Source: Nematostella vectensis
Lineage: Eukaryota; Cnidaria; Anthozoa; Actiniaria; Edwardsiidae
Direction of reading: 5' to 3'
Assembly: GCF_932526225.1 (NCBI RefSeq)
Contig: NC_064045.1
Span: forward strand, 1,644,501 to 1,708,500
DNA: 64,000 bases
In this document: positions 35,501 to 50,500 of the stretch, piece by piece
Numbering within the stretch: the first letter of the stretch is position 1
Layout: every line of letters starts with the position of its first letter
Notes under the pieces: model-generated
The model's database searches: none
What the model was told of the DNA's origin: nothing
What the model saw: the letters and a program-made list of their open reading frames with translations, nothing else
Translations under genes and position numbers: made by a program

Positions 35501-38500
35501 GTGTTAGCCTATCAGGGTATGAAGCCTCTCAACACAGGTGGCCCAGTGTTTTAGCCTATCAGGGTATGAGGCCTCTCGCCACAGGTGGCCCAGTGTGTTA
35601 GACTATCCAGGTATGGGGCCTCTCACCACAGGTGGCCCAGTGTGTTAGCCTATCCAGGTATGAGGCCTCTCACCACAGGTGGCCTAGTGTGTTAGCCTAT
35701 CAGGGTATGAGGCCTCTCACCACAGGTGGCCCAGTGTGTCAGCACATGAGGCCTCTCACCTCTGCTGGCATAGATTTTATTCTTGGTCGCAACACAGGGA
35801 GCAACTATCTGTTTCTCGGCCCAGAATTTGACTTGTTGTTCGTATGTGTGCTTACTAAAAGCTTGTCTTCCTCAGCCCAAGGATGGACAATTCATAATGA
35901 CTATTCGGACTCAAAATGTGAAGCGCTTACAAAAGATTGATTCTGTAAAAGCGCTATATAAATAAACATAATATTGCTTTATACTAGTCTCAGAGAATTT
36001 ATAGATTAGTGGCTACATGGTTTATACTTGTCTCAGAGGATTTATACACTAGTGGCTGCATGGTTTATACAAGTCTCAGAGGATTTATACACTAGTGGCT
36101 ACGTGGTTAATACTTGTCTCAGAGGATTTATACACTAGTAGCTACATCGTTTATACTTGTCTCAGAGGATTTATACACTAGTGGCTATGCGGTATATACT
36201 AGTCTCAGAGGATTTATACACTAGTGGCTATGTGGTTTATACTAGTCTCAGAGGAGTTATACATAGTGGCTACATGGTTTATACTAATCTCAGAGGATTT
36301 ATACACTAGTGGCTATGTGGTTTATACTAGTCTCAGAGGATTTATACACTAGTGGCTATGTGGTTTATACTAGTCTCAGAGGATTTATACACTAGTGGCT
36401 ACGTGGTTTATACTAGTTTTAGAGGATTTATACACTAGTGGCTATGTGGTCTATACTTGTCTCAGAGGATTTATACACTAGTGGCTATGTGGTTTACACT
36501 AGTCTCAGAGGATTTATACACTAGTGGCTATGCGGTATATACTAGTCTCAGAGGATTTATACACTAGTGGCTATGCGGTATATACTAGTCTCAGAGGATT
36601 TATACACTAGTGGCTACGTGGTTTACACTAGTCTCAGAGGATTTATACACTAGTGGCTATGTGGTTTATACTAGTCTCAGAGGATTTATACACTAGTGGC
36701 TATGCGGTATATACTAGTCTCAGAGGAGTTATACACTAGAGGCTACATGGTTTATACTAGTCTCAGGATTTATACACTAGTGGCTATGTGGTTTACACTA
36801 GTCTCAGAGGATTTATACACTAGTGGCTATGCGGTTTATACTAGTCTCAGAGAATTTATAGATTAGTGGCTACATGGTTTATACTTGTCTCAGAGGATTT
36901 ATACACTAGTGGCTGCATGGTTTATACAAGTCTCAGAGGATTTATACACTAGTGGCTATGCGGTATATACTGGTCTCAGAGGATTTATACACTAGTGGCT
37001 ATGTGGTTTATACTAGTCTCAGAGGAGTTATACATAGTGGCTACATGGTTTATACTAGTCTCAGAGGATTTATACACTAGTGGCTACATGGTTTATACTA
37101 GTCTCAGAGGATTTATACACTAGTGCCTATGTGGTTATACAAGTCTCAGAGGATTTATACACTAGTGGCTACGTGGTTTATACTAGTCTCAGATGATTTA
37201 TACACTAGTGGCTACGTGGTTTATACTAGTCTCAGAGGATTTATACACTAGTGGCTATGTGGTTTACACTAGTCTCAGAGGATTAATACACTAGTGGCTA
37301 CGTGGTTTATACTAGTCTCAGAGGATTTATACACTAGTGGCTATGTGGTTTATACTAGTCTCAGAGGATTTATACACTAGTGGCTATGTGGTTTATACTT
37401 GTCTCAGAGGATTTATACACTAGTGGCTATGTGGTTTATACTAGTCTCAGAGGAGTTATACATAGTGGCTACATCGTTTATACTAGTCTCAGAGGATTTA
37501 TACACTAGTAGCTACGTGGTTATACAAGTCTCAGAGGATTTATACACTAGTGGCTACGTGGTTTATACTAGTCTCAGATGATTTATACACTAGTGGCTAC
37601 GTGGTTTATACTAGTCTCAGAGGATTTATACACTAGTGGCTATGTGGTTTACACTAGTCTCAGAGGATTAATACACTAGTGGCTACGTGGTTTATACTAG
37701 TCTCAGAGGATTTATACACTAGTGGCTATGTGGTTTATACTAGTCTCAGAGGATTTATACACTAGTGGCTATGTGGTTTATACTTGTCTCAGAGGATTTA
37801 TACACTAGTGGCTATGTGGTTTATACTAGTCTCAGAGGATTTATACACTAGTGGCTACGTGGTTTATACTAGTCTCAGAGGATTTATACACTAGTGGCTA
37901 CGTGGTTTATGCTAGTCTCCGAGGATTTATACACTAGTGGCTATGCGGTTTATACTAGTCTCAGAGGATTTATACACTAGTGGTTACGTGGTTTATTCTA
38001 GTCTCACAGGATTTATACACTAGTGGCTACTTGGTTTATACTAGTCTCACAGGATTTATACACTAGTGGCTACGTGGTTTATACTAGTCTCACAGGATTT
38101 ATACACTAGTGGCTACTTGGTTTATACCAGTCTCACAGGATTTATACACTAGTGGCTACTTGGTTTATACTAGTCTCAGAGGATTTATACACTAGTGGCT
38201 ACATGGTTTTCCCAAAAACGCACAAGGCTCACCTTCTCTTTGGCGAGTTTCGTCCTGGACTCTTGAAGAGCCTCAGATTCCTGAGTTAGCTGATGAACTC
38301 GTCCTTCAAGCTCACGAATAACAAGACCCTAGAAGACGCAAAGGCATAAGGTTGTCTTCTCTGATCAGGACAATAAGCCCCATCTTTTCAGGCTGCACTA
38401 CCCTAAATTGATGCTACATAAAAGAGCCAGTGGGGATGGAATAAACCCTCTGGCAGTGACCACCCTCAATGACAAGGCTTACTAACAATAAACACACAGG

Positions 38501-41500
38501 GGCACTTAATTTGGAGTCTAGGTCTATCGTGCCTTCCGCACTTGAAAGGTAAAGGTTTGAAGTCTAGGTCTATTGTGCCTTCCACACTAGAAAGGTAAAG
38601 GTTTGGAGTCTAGGTCTATCGTGCCTTCCGCACTTGAAAGGTAAAGGTTTGAAGTCTAGGTCTATCGTGCCTTCCGCACTAGAAAGGTAAAGGTTTGGAG
38701 TCTAGATCTATTGTGCCTTCCGCACTAGAAAGGTGAAGGTTTGGAGTCTATGTCTATGGTGCCTTCCGCACTAGAAAGGTAAAGGTTTGGTGTCTAGGTC
38801 TATCGTGACTTCTCCACTAGAAAGGTAAACGTTTGGAGTCTAGGTCTATCGTGCCTTCCGCACTAGAAAGGTAAAGGTTTGTTTCGTTCGATGATTGGGC
38901 AAATGAACAATATCCGCACAAAGAACAAGAAGAATATAGACAAAAGAACTCCGTTGTAGAGCAAAGATAATAGGAGACAAAGCAGCTGCGTACTTACTCG
39001 GAGGGAGAACCAGAAGAGGCAGGGTAGAAAAAGGTATAGGATTAAGTTCATTTTTACTGAGGAACATGTCTGCTTATTGTACCGTTGCTTTGTCAGGAAG
39101 GCAGGGAGAAAGAGGAGGATGCAGAAGGGAAGGGGGTGCGGAAAAGGTCAAAGCTGAGTGTAGGAGAAGGAAAAATGGCCCATTTTACTGTAATGATGTC
39201 TGACAGATTGTGCTATGGGGCGTGGTAAAAAAATGCGGGGGAAAAAGGGAGGAGGAGAAGGGAGAGATGGGGCAAGTTGACCCAATTCTTTAGTGTAGCA
39301 CATGTCTGTTTATTGTACCCAGTTGCTTTGTTAGAAAGGCAGGGAGATCCTTACTGTGGCAGTCGTCTGCTGGTTGTACTCTGTCTCCATTTTTTGTAAT
39401 CTCTGGTTGGTTTCGTCCAGTAATTCCTGGATGTTGTTGGTATGCTGTTTCTGCATCTCAAATTTTTCCTGCTCGAATTCGGCGATCTTGTCATTCAGCT
39501 GTTGTTGCATGAAATGAAGCTTTTCTCATCACCACAGTAATGTAAAATCGCTTTGAATAGATAATTGCCTTGAGTAGTTATGTATAGAAGGGAGTTATCT
39601 AGCAATGGTTCCCTGCTAGCAGACTTTTCTTCCTGTTTGTTTATATTAGTTCACTTAGCCTTGCACGATATCTGTTCTTTCGCGTCCTCATTTGTGTCTC
39701 CAGGAGAAACATCAATGGAAAGCCACTCTTGAATCCCGTTGAACTTGCGCAAGATAATTTTGACCATAGGAATTGTCAACATTCCTAACCGGTTCTTAAC
39801 CAGCCAAGCCATGTGACTACATTAAACAAACTGAAGGGTAGCTAGTGCGCATGCTCCTTGGGATTCCATGGCGGCTTCCCATCTCACATGGATGCTAGAT
39901 GTTGGAGACAAACGGGAAGAAAGCTCTGCTAGCAGTCTACTTGTTTATGAATAAGTACTTGTGTTCACCAGCCATAATTTAGCCTGCAACTAAGCCGATG
40001 CCTTGGGACAAACATGCTTAACCCTGTATTCAATTGCAAGCCCCATCAAGGGTTTGCAGCATTTCAAGAGGTTTTCTCTGATTTCGTGGTGAATATCTTT
40101 ATACTTTACAATTAATTTGTACTTGCAGCTTAAAAAACTCAAAGGGTTTGTGAATGTTCTGGATTGGCCTTTTTACCTTCTTCTCATAGTCGTGCTGAGC
40201 GTTCTCTCCAGATTGCTCCACCAGACTTTTTAGCTCGTTGATCTGCTTGTCTTTCTGTTCCTTTAAAGTGCTGGATTCTCTTGTCATTGAAGAGACTATG
40301 AGAACAGAAGATATATAATACCTTTTATCCAACACATCTGTGTAAGTATCTTGTGTCCCCTAGTTACATAACACCTTGTGTCCAGTAGGTACATAACAAC
40401 TTGTGTCCCCTAGGTAAATAATACCTTGTGTCCCCTAGGTAAATAATGCCTGGTGTACCCTTGTGTCCCCTAGGTAAATAATGCCTGGTGTACCCTTGTG
40501 TCCCCTAGGTAAATAATGCCTGGTGTACCCTTGTGTCCCCTAGGTAAATAATGCCTGGTGTACCCTTGTGTCCCCTAGGTAAATAATGCCTGGTGTACCC
40601 TTGTGTCCCCTAGGTAAATAATGCCTGGTGTACCCTTGTGTCCCCTAGGTAAATAATGCCTGGTGTACCCTTGTGTCCCCTAGGTAAATAATGCCTGGTG
40701 TACCCTTGTGTATCCTAGATAAATACTGCCTGGTGTACCCTTGTGTCTTCTAGGTAAATAATGCCTGGTGTCCCCTAGGTAAATAATGCCTGGTGTACCC
40801 TTGTGTCCCCTAGGTAAATAATGCCTGGTGTACCCTAGGTAAATAATGCCTGGTGTACCCTTGTGTACCCTAGGTAAATAATGCCTGGTCTACCCTTGTG
40901 TCCCCTAGGTAAATAATGCCTGGTGTACCGTTGTGTCCCCTAGGTAAATAATGCCTGGTGTACCCTTGTGTACCCTAGGTAAATAATGCCTGGTGTACCC
41001 TTGTGTCCCCTAGGTAAATAATGCCTGGTGTACCCTTGTGTACCCTAGGTAAATAATGCCTGGTGTACCCTTGTGTCCCCTAGGTAAATAATGCCTGGTG
41101 TACCCTTGTGTCCCCTAGGTAAATAATGCCTGGTGTACCCTAGGTAAATAATGACTGGTGTACCCTTGTGTACCCTAGGTAAATAATGCCTGGTCTACCC
41201 TTGTGTCCCCTAGGTAAATAATGCCTGGTGTACCCTTGTGTCCCCTAGGTAAATAATGCCTGGTGTACCCTTGTGTCCCCTAGGTAAATAATGCCTGGTG
41301 TACCCTTGTGTCCCCTAGGTAAATAATGCCTGGTGTACCCTTGTGTCCCCTAGGTAAATAATGCCTGGTGTACCCTTGTGTCCCCTAGGTAAATAATGCC
41401 TGGTGTACCCTTGTGTCCCCTAGGTAAATAATGCCTGGTGTCCCCTTGTGTCCCCTGGGTAAATAATGCCTAGTCTACCCTTGTGTACCCTAGGTAAATA

Positions 41501-44500
41501 ATGCCTGGTGTACCCTTGTGTCCCCTAGGTAAATAATGCCTGGTGTACCCTTGTGTACCCTAGGTAAATAATGCCTGGTGTACCCTTGTGTCCCCTAGGT
41601 AAATAATGCCTGGTGTACCCTTGTGTCCCCTAGGTAAATAATGCCTGGTGTACCCTTGTGTCCCCTAGGTAAATAATGCCTGGTGTACCCTTGTGTCCCC
41701 TAGGTAAATAATGCCTGGTGTACCCTTGTGTCCCCTAGGTAAATAATGCCTGGTGTACCCTTGTGTACCCTAGGTAAATAATGCCTGGTGTACCCTAGGT
41801 AAATAATGCCTGGTGTACCCTTGTGTACCCTAGGTAAATAATGCCTGGTGTACCCTTGTGTACCCTAGGTAAATAATGCCTGGTGTACCCTTGTGTCCCC
41901 TAGGTAAATAATGCCTGGTGTACCCTTGTGTACCCTAGGTAAATAATGCCTGGTGTACCCTTGTGTCCCCTAGGTACAAACAGTTCCAAGCTTCACTACG
42001 AAGTGGCGACAACAACTTTTGTCCTGTTAACCTTCGACTGAATGAGTGAATGAGTGACGTTTGGAGCCTTTGGTACATGTTTTTCTCCATAAACATGTTG
42101 TTGCCAAAAAAAATTAAAGCATTTTTCTTGTCCCAAGGTAAAGAAAAATACCAGCATGTCTCAAGACAGAGATAAGTACCATGTCTTAAGATAGAGATTA
42201 ATACCATGTCTCGAGATAGAGATAAATACCATGTCTCAACATAGTGATAGTACCATGTCTCAACATAGAGATAAATACCATGTCTCATGATAGAGACCTA
42301 CACCATTTGTTGTCACTGACAGCTAAGTGAGGTGTTGCTAGCAATGTTGGAAAATGTGAAAGTTATTGAGATTTCTCATAGTCATTGTCTAGACCAACTC
42401 ACTTTTTCGTTCGTGTTTCTTAATGGTCGTCTCCATCTCTGTGACTTTGTTTCGATAATGTGCCTTGATCTCTTCAAGCTCCATGTTCTTCCGGTCCAGA
42501 ATCTAGAAGCGGAATAACAAAAAATGGTCTTTATGTTTCATCATAGCTGAGATAAATACCATGTCTCAGAATAGAGATAAATACCATGTCTCAAAATAGA
42601 GACAAATACCATTTCTCAAGATAGAGATAAATACCATGTCTCAGAATAGAGATAAATACCATGTCTCAAGATAGAGATAAATACCATGTCTCAGAATAGA
42701 GATAAATACCATGTCTCAAGATAGAGATAAATACCATGTCTCAACATAGAGATAAATACCATGTCTCAATATAGAGATAAATACCATGTCTCAAGATAGA
42801 GACAAATACCATGTCTCAAGATAGAGATAAATACCATGTCTCAAGATAGAGATAAATACCATGTCTCAGAATAGAGATAAATACCATGTCTCAAGATAGA
42901 GATAAATACCATGTCTCAAGATAGAGATAAATACCATGTCTCAATATAGAGATAAATACCATGTCTCAAGATAGAGACAAATACCATGTCTCAAGATAGA
43001 GATAAATACCATGTCTCAAGATAGAGATAAATACCATGTCTCAGAATAGAGATAAATACCATGTCTCAAGATAGAGATAAATACCATGTCTCAAGATAGA
43101 GATAAATACCATGTCTCAAGATAGAGATAAATACCATGTCTCAGAATAGAGACAAATACCATGTCTCAAGATAGAGATAAATACCATGTCTCAAGATAGA
43201 TATAAATACCATGTCTCAGAATAGAGATAAATACCATGTCTCAAGATAGAGATAAATACCATGTCTCAAGATAGAGATAAATACCATGTCTCAATATAGA
43301 GATAAATACCATGTCTCAATATAGAGATAAATACCATGTCTCAAGATAGAGATAAATACCATGTCTCAAGATAGAGATAAATACCATGTCTCAACATAGA
43401 GATAAATACCATGTCTCAATATAGAGATAAATACCATGCCTAAAGATAGAGATAAATACCATGCCTAAAGATAGAGATAAATACCATGTCTCAAGATAGA
43501 GATAAATACCATGTCTCAAGATAGAGATAAATACCATGTCTCAAGATAGAGATAAATACCATGTCTCAAGATAGAGATAAATACCATGTCTCAATATAGA
43601 GATAAATACCATGTCTCAGAATAGAGACAAATACCATATCTCAAGATAGAGAAAAATACCATGTCTCAAGATAGAGACAAATACCATGTCTCAAGATAGA
43701 GATAATTACCATGTCTCAAGATAGAGATAAATACCATGTCTCAAGATAGAGATAAATACCATGTCTCAGAATAGAGACAAATACCATATCTCAAGATAGA
43801 GATAAATACCATGTCTCAGAATAGAGATAAATACCATGTCTCAGAATAGAGATAAATACCATGTCTCAAGATAGAGATAAATACCATGTCTCAAGATAGA
43901 GATAAATACCATGTCTCAATATAGAGATAAATACCATGTCTCAGAATAGAGACAAATACCATATCTCAAGATAGAGAAAAATACCATGTCTCAAGATAGA
44001 GACAAATACCATGTCTCAAGATAGAGATAATTACCATGTCTCAAGATAGAGATAAATACCATGTCTCAATATAGAGATAAATACCATGTCTCAATATAGA
44101 GATAAATACCATGTCTCAAGATAGAGATAAATACCATGTCTCAACATAGAGATAAATACCATGTCTCAACATAGAGATAAATACCATGTCTCAATATAGA
44201 GATAAATACCATGCCTAAAGATAGAGATAAATACCATGTCTCAAGATAGAGATAAATACCATGTCTCAAGATAGAGATAAATACCATGTCTCAAGATAGA
44301 GATAAATACCATGTCTCAACATAGAGATAAATACCATGTCTCAAGATAGAGATAAATACCATGTCTCAACATAGAGATAAATACCATGTCTCAAGATAGA
44401 GATAAATACCATGTCTCAAGATAGAGATAAATACCATGTCTCAAGATAGAGATAAATACCATGTCTCAAGATAGAGATAAATACCATGTCTCAACATAGA

Positions 44501-47500
44501 GATAAATACCATGTCTCAAGATAGAGATAAATACCATGTCTCAACATAGAGATAAATACCATGTCTCAAGATAGAGATAAATACCATGTCTCAAGATAGA
44601 GATAAATACCATGTCTCAAGATAGAGATAAATACCATGTCTCAAGATAGAGATAAATACCATGTCTCAGAATAGAGACAAATACCATATCTCAAGCATCA
44701 TGTCAGCGCCAGCTAAACAAGGTGTTGCTAGCAATGTTGGAAAATAAAACAAAAATAACCATCCAGGTTTATTAAAAAAATACCTTTAATCTTTCAGATA
44801 CAATATGGTAGTTTGCATCTCTGCAGATTGAAATAGATTGAAGATGGTACTTTAAGGTTTTGGTGCAGGCTGTACATTTCAAACTTTGAAATTGCACGAA
44901 AACCACTAGATGGTCCACAAACAACAATTCATTTCACGGAGAAACAGGAATATTTTAAGTTTTTTTTTTACACACCTTTTTCAAATTCTATTACATTTAC
45001 AAGTACAAGCATACACATGCCCCTTTTCGACATTCATCAATGAAAGGGCCGTTTTCGCTGTTACTGTGAAGGTTTTATCAATACTGTGCTAAATATAGGG
45101 TAACAAAAGTGCATAATACTCCCACCTTTTGTACAGCCACGTCATGCTGCTGTTGAAGCTTGAGCTTCTCCTCATGGAATTTCGCTTCAACCATTTTAAC
45201 TTTCAACTCTACCTAAAATATGAGAGTTTTAAAACAAGATCATCAATATAAATCAGTCATCTACATTCATAGGCTCCCGTGCAGCCTTTTTCAGCCCTAC
45301 AAAGGAGACTAATTCAGACATTCAACTTTTTTACTTTTGTTAAGTATTGGTACCCACCTCACGCTCATTGACCTTGTTTGTTAAGCTTGCATCTTCTTGT
45401 AATGCCATATTCACACCTAGGATCAAAAGAAAGATACCCTTTAGAAAAGTTGGGGGTCTTACTATCCATTAATGACCTACACACCTCAGGACTATCCATT
45501 AATAACCTACACACTTCAGAGCTATCCATTAATGACCTACACACCTCAGGATTATCCATTATTGACATACACACCTCAGGATTATCCATTAATGACCTAC
45601 ACACCTCAGGATTATCCATTATTGACCTACACACCTCAGAACTATCCATTAATGACCTACACACCTCAGGATTATCCATTAATGACCTACACACCTCAGA
45701 ACTATCCATTAATGACCTACACACCTCAGGATTATTCATTAATGACCTGAAATACAGTACCTCAGAACTATCAATTAATCACCTAACACACCTCAGGACT
45801 ATCCTACAATGAACTACATACCTCAAAACTTTCCATTAATGGACCAACACACCTCAAGACTATCCATTAATGAACTTACATACCTCAAGACTATCCATTA
45901 ATGACCTGACATACCTCAGTACTATCCATTTTTGACCTGACATACCTCAGGACTATCCATCATTGACATGACATACTTCGGTATTATCCATTATTGACCT
46001 GACATACCTCAGTATTATCCATTATTGACATGACATACCTGAGGATTATCCATTATTGACATGACATACCTCGGTATTATCCATTATTGACCTGACATAA
46101 CTCAGGAGTATCCATTAATGACCTGACATACCCCAGTATTATTCATTAATGACCTACACAACTCAGAACTATCCATTAATGACCTTACATACCTCAGAAC
46201 TATCCATTAATGACCTACACAACTCAGAACTATCCATTAATGACCTAACACACCTCAGGACTATCCATCAATGAACTACACACCTCAAAACATTCCATTA
46301 ATGACCAACACACCTCAGGACTATCCATTAATGAATTTACATACCTATAGACTATCCATTAATGACCTGACATACCTCAGGACTATCCATTTTTGACCTG
46401 ACATACCTCAGGACTATCCATTAATGACCTGACATACACCAGGACTATCCATTTTTTACCTTACATACCTCAGGACTATCCATTAATGAATTTACATACC
46501 TATAGACTATCCATTAATGACCTGACATACCTCAGGACTATCCATTTTTGACCTGACATACCTCAGGACTATCCATTAATGACCTGACATACACCATGAC
46601 TATCCATTTTTTACCTTACATACCTCAGGACTATCCATTAATTACCTGACATACCTCAGGATTATCCATTATTGACCTGACATACCTCAGGATTATCCAT
46701 TATTGACATGACATACCTCAGTATTTTCCATTAATGACCTGACATACCTCAAAATTATCCATTATTACCTGACATACTTCGGTATTATCAATTATTGACC
46801 TGACATACCTCAGCATTAACCAATAATAACCTGACATACCTCGGTATTATCCATTACATACCTGAGTATTATCCATTAATGACCTGACATACCTCGGTAT
46901 TATCCATTACATACCTGAGTATTATCCATTAATGACCTGACATACCTCGGTATTATCCATTACATACCTGAGTATTATCCATTAATGACCTGACATACCT
47001 CGGTATTATCCATTACATACCTCAGTATTATCCATTAATGACCTGACATACCTCGGGAATAATTGGGCAAGTAGCCATTATAATGGTTGGATTTCGATGT
47101 CTGTTAAAAAACAAAATTAATTCAGTTACTTGCCACAAGGATCGCTTCACTGTCCTTATATTGATGAATTTTATTGCGTGACATGCACGATGGTACCCAC
47201 AAAGAGAGTTAGCCAAAGAAAAAAAGAAACTTAGCCAATCCACAATCCACTTCACTTACATCCAGTGAGTATAGCAAGGACATGCCTCAGCATGCTCAAG
47301 GATAACCAAGCTAACATGATATGTTAATCAAGCATAATTGTTAATACTGTAAGTGCAATTGAATGGCTGACGTGTTCATTCTTAGACTAGAAGGGCTGTC
47401 CAATACACAGGCATGTACCTAGAATTTGCTTTGGTTATAAGTACCATATGGAAAAAGGAGAGCATCTGACAATCCTTCAATAAAAAATTACCCATTTTTG

Positions 47501-50500
47501 GCAGCCACAGGGCCGTATGTATGTGCCAGCTATGACAAACCATATCAGCAGGGGGCGGGGCTTACCGGTGAACTTGATGGATAACCAGAGTCTGGGTGGT
47601 GATACCACGGCTCAGATGGCACCTGACGACGCCCAGGAGGTGTGTACGGGTGTTCATCATCATAAGTCCTAGCATCATCCTCAGGGAACCCCCCTGAGGA
47701 GTTGCGTGCCCCATAGTCACCCTCGCCATTTACTCCATGGTCAAACTTTGGCATGGAAGGCTCATAATTACTGCGGTCTCGGGTGGAGGTGCTGTAGGTG
47801 TTGGATCGCGCAGAGGGGATCGGGTGGACACCATTTGTGGAAGGTAGTTCCCTTTTGACAATCAATTGTTTATGTATACAGTTTGATTACTGTAATTGTT
47901 CGTTACTAAACTGATCCCAACAAAATTAACAGAATTGCAACAACCATACTAATTGACTTTCTTACCTAAAACTACTTCTTTTATCCTACATACCATACCT
48001 GCGTGGACGTGGAGCAACGCTGCTGTCTGACATCATACTACTAGCTGCAGAAACAAAAACACAGACAAAAACATTAGATACTATTACCATCCTTTATGCT
48101 TCTATACCTCAACACCACACATTAGATACTATTACCATCCTTTATGCTTCTATACCTCAACACCACACATTAGATACTATTACCATCTGTTATGCTTCTA
48201 TACCTCAACACCACACATTCTTAACATCTGTTGCTATCTCAACATCAAACATTCTAACTGTACCATCTTACTGGACCCTTGGCTACTGGGTGGGTGGGTG
48301 GGTGGGTGGGTGGGTGGGTGGGTGGGTGGGTGGGTAGGTAGGTAGGTAGGTGGGTAGGTGGGTAGGTGGGTAGGTGGGTAGGTGGGTAGGTAGGTAGGTA
48401 GGTAGGTAGGTAGGTAGGTAGGTAGGTAGGTAGGTAGGTAGGTAGGTAGGTAGGTAGGTAGGTAGGTAGGTAGGTAGGTAGGTAGGTAGGTAGGTAGGTA
48501 GGTAGGTAGGTAGGTAGGTAGGTAGATGTAAACTCTCACCTATGGAACTGCCAAGGTCTCTGACCCAGTCAGGAGGTTCTCTACTCCCCACATCCTACAT
48601 ATAACAGGAGAAAATTAAAGAAATAGCAGGGGCTGATCAATAATAGATAGGAGTGGCAGGATATTAGTCTAATACAGACGTTTAGTTTACTACTGGGTGG
48701 ATCAACTAATACTCACTTTCATCATCTAATACTCACACTCTCATCATCTTATACTCACACTCTAATCATCCATAGTTCTCACACTCTCATCACCTAATAC
48801 TCACACTCTCATCATCTAATCCTCACACTCTCATCATCTAGTACACACACTCTCATCATCTAATACTCACACTCTCATCGTCATGGTAACTTGGACTCTT
48901 GTTTGTAATTGGTTCATCCAAGTAGATAGACTGAAAAAATATGGGTCACAAAATGTATTTCTTGCCACATAATTCATGATGCCAACAACAAAGAGTGTTC
49001 TGAGTGTGAGGTATCACCATGTATGTGTAAGGTATTACCATGTATGTGTAAGGTATTACCATGTATGTGTGAAGTATTACCATGTATGTGTGAAGTATTA
49101 CCATGTATGTGTGAGGTATTACCATGTATGTGTGAGGTATTACCATGTATGTGTGAGGTATTACCATGTATGTGTGAGGTATTACCACGTATGTGTGAGG
49201 TATTACCACGTATGTGTGAGGTATAACCATGTATGTGTGAGGTAATACCATGTATGTGTGAGATATTACCATGTATGTGTGAGGTATTACCATGTATGTG
49301 TGAGGTATAACCATGTATGTATGAGGTATTACCATGTATGTGTGAGGTATTACCATGTATGTGTGAGGTATTCCCATGTATGTGTGAGGTATCACCATGT
49401 ATGTGTAAGGTATTACCATGTATGTGTCAGGTATTACCATGTATGTGTGAGGTATTACCATGTATGTGTGAGGTATTACCATGTATGTGTGAGGTATTAC
49501 CATGTATGTGTGAGGTATTACCATGTATGTGTGAGGTATTACCATGTATGTGTGAGGTATTACCATGTATGTGTGAGGTATTACCATGTGTGTGTGAGGT
49601 ATTACCATGTGTGTGTGAGGTATTACCATGTATGTGTGAGGTATTACCATGTATGTGTGAGGTATTACCATGTGTGTGTGAGGTATTACCATGTGTGTGT
49701 GAGGTATTACCATGTATGTGTGAGGTATAACCATGTATGTGTGAGATATTACCATGTATGTGTGAGGTATTACCATGTGTGTGTGAGGTATTACCATGTA
49801 TGTGTGAGGTATTACCATGTATGTGTGAGGTATTACCATGTGTGTGTGAGGTATTACCATGTATGTGTGAGGTATTACCATGTATGTGTGAGGTATTACC
49901 ATGTATGTGTGAGGTATTACCATGTATGTGTGAGGTATTACCATGTATGTGTGAGGTATTCCCATGTATGTGGAGGTATTACCATGTATGTGTGAGGTAT
50001 TACCATGTATGTGTGACATATTACCATGTATGTGTGACATATTACCATGTATGTGTGAGGTATTACCATGTATGTGTGAGGTATTACCATGTATGTGCGG
50101 GGTATTACCATGTATGTGTGAGATATTACCATGTATGTGTGAGGTATTACCATGTATGTGTGAGGTATTACCATGTATGTGTGAGGTATTACCATGTATG
50201 TGTGAGGTATTACCATGTATGTGAGGAATTACCATGTATGTGTGAGGTATTACCATGTATGTGTGAGGTATTACCATGTATGTGTGAGGTATTACCATGT
50301 ATGTGTGAGGTATTACCATGTGTATGTGAGGTATTACCATGTATCTGCGAGGTATTACCATGTATGTGTGAGATATTACCATGTATGTGTGAGGTATTAC
50401 CATGTATGTGTGAGGTATTACCATGTATGTGTGAGGTATTACCATGTATGTGTGAGGTATTCCCATGTATGTGGAGGTATTACCATGTATGTGTGAGGTA

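Noticed and set aside
40345-44695. CRISPR-like regular repeats
   Set aside because: Units are contiguous with no unique spacers and the DNA is eukaryotic; these are minisatellites.
45365-45812. Repeat proteins [10 protein letters not shown] and [10 protein letters not shown] as a new family
   Set aside because: These are both strands of the intron 8 array, with frame-preserving 30-bp units.
48288-48350. Telomere-like (TGGG)n tract
   Set aside because: The unit is a 4-mer that grades into GGTA, not a metazoan TTAGGG telomere; it is an intronic microsatellite.
48234-48591. Leu-Pro-Thr-Tyr repeat protein
   Set aside because: A tetranucleotide microsatellite beside exon 5; only the short exon itself is coding.
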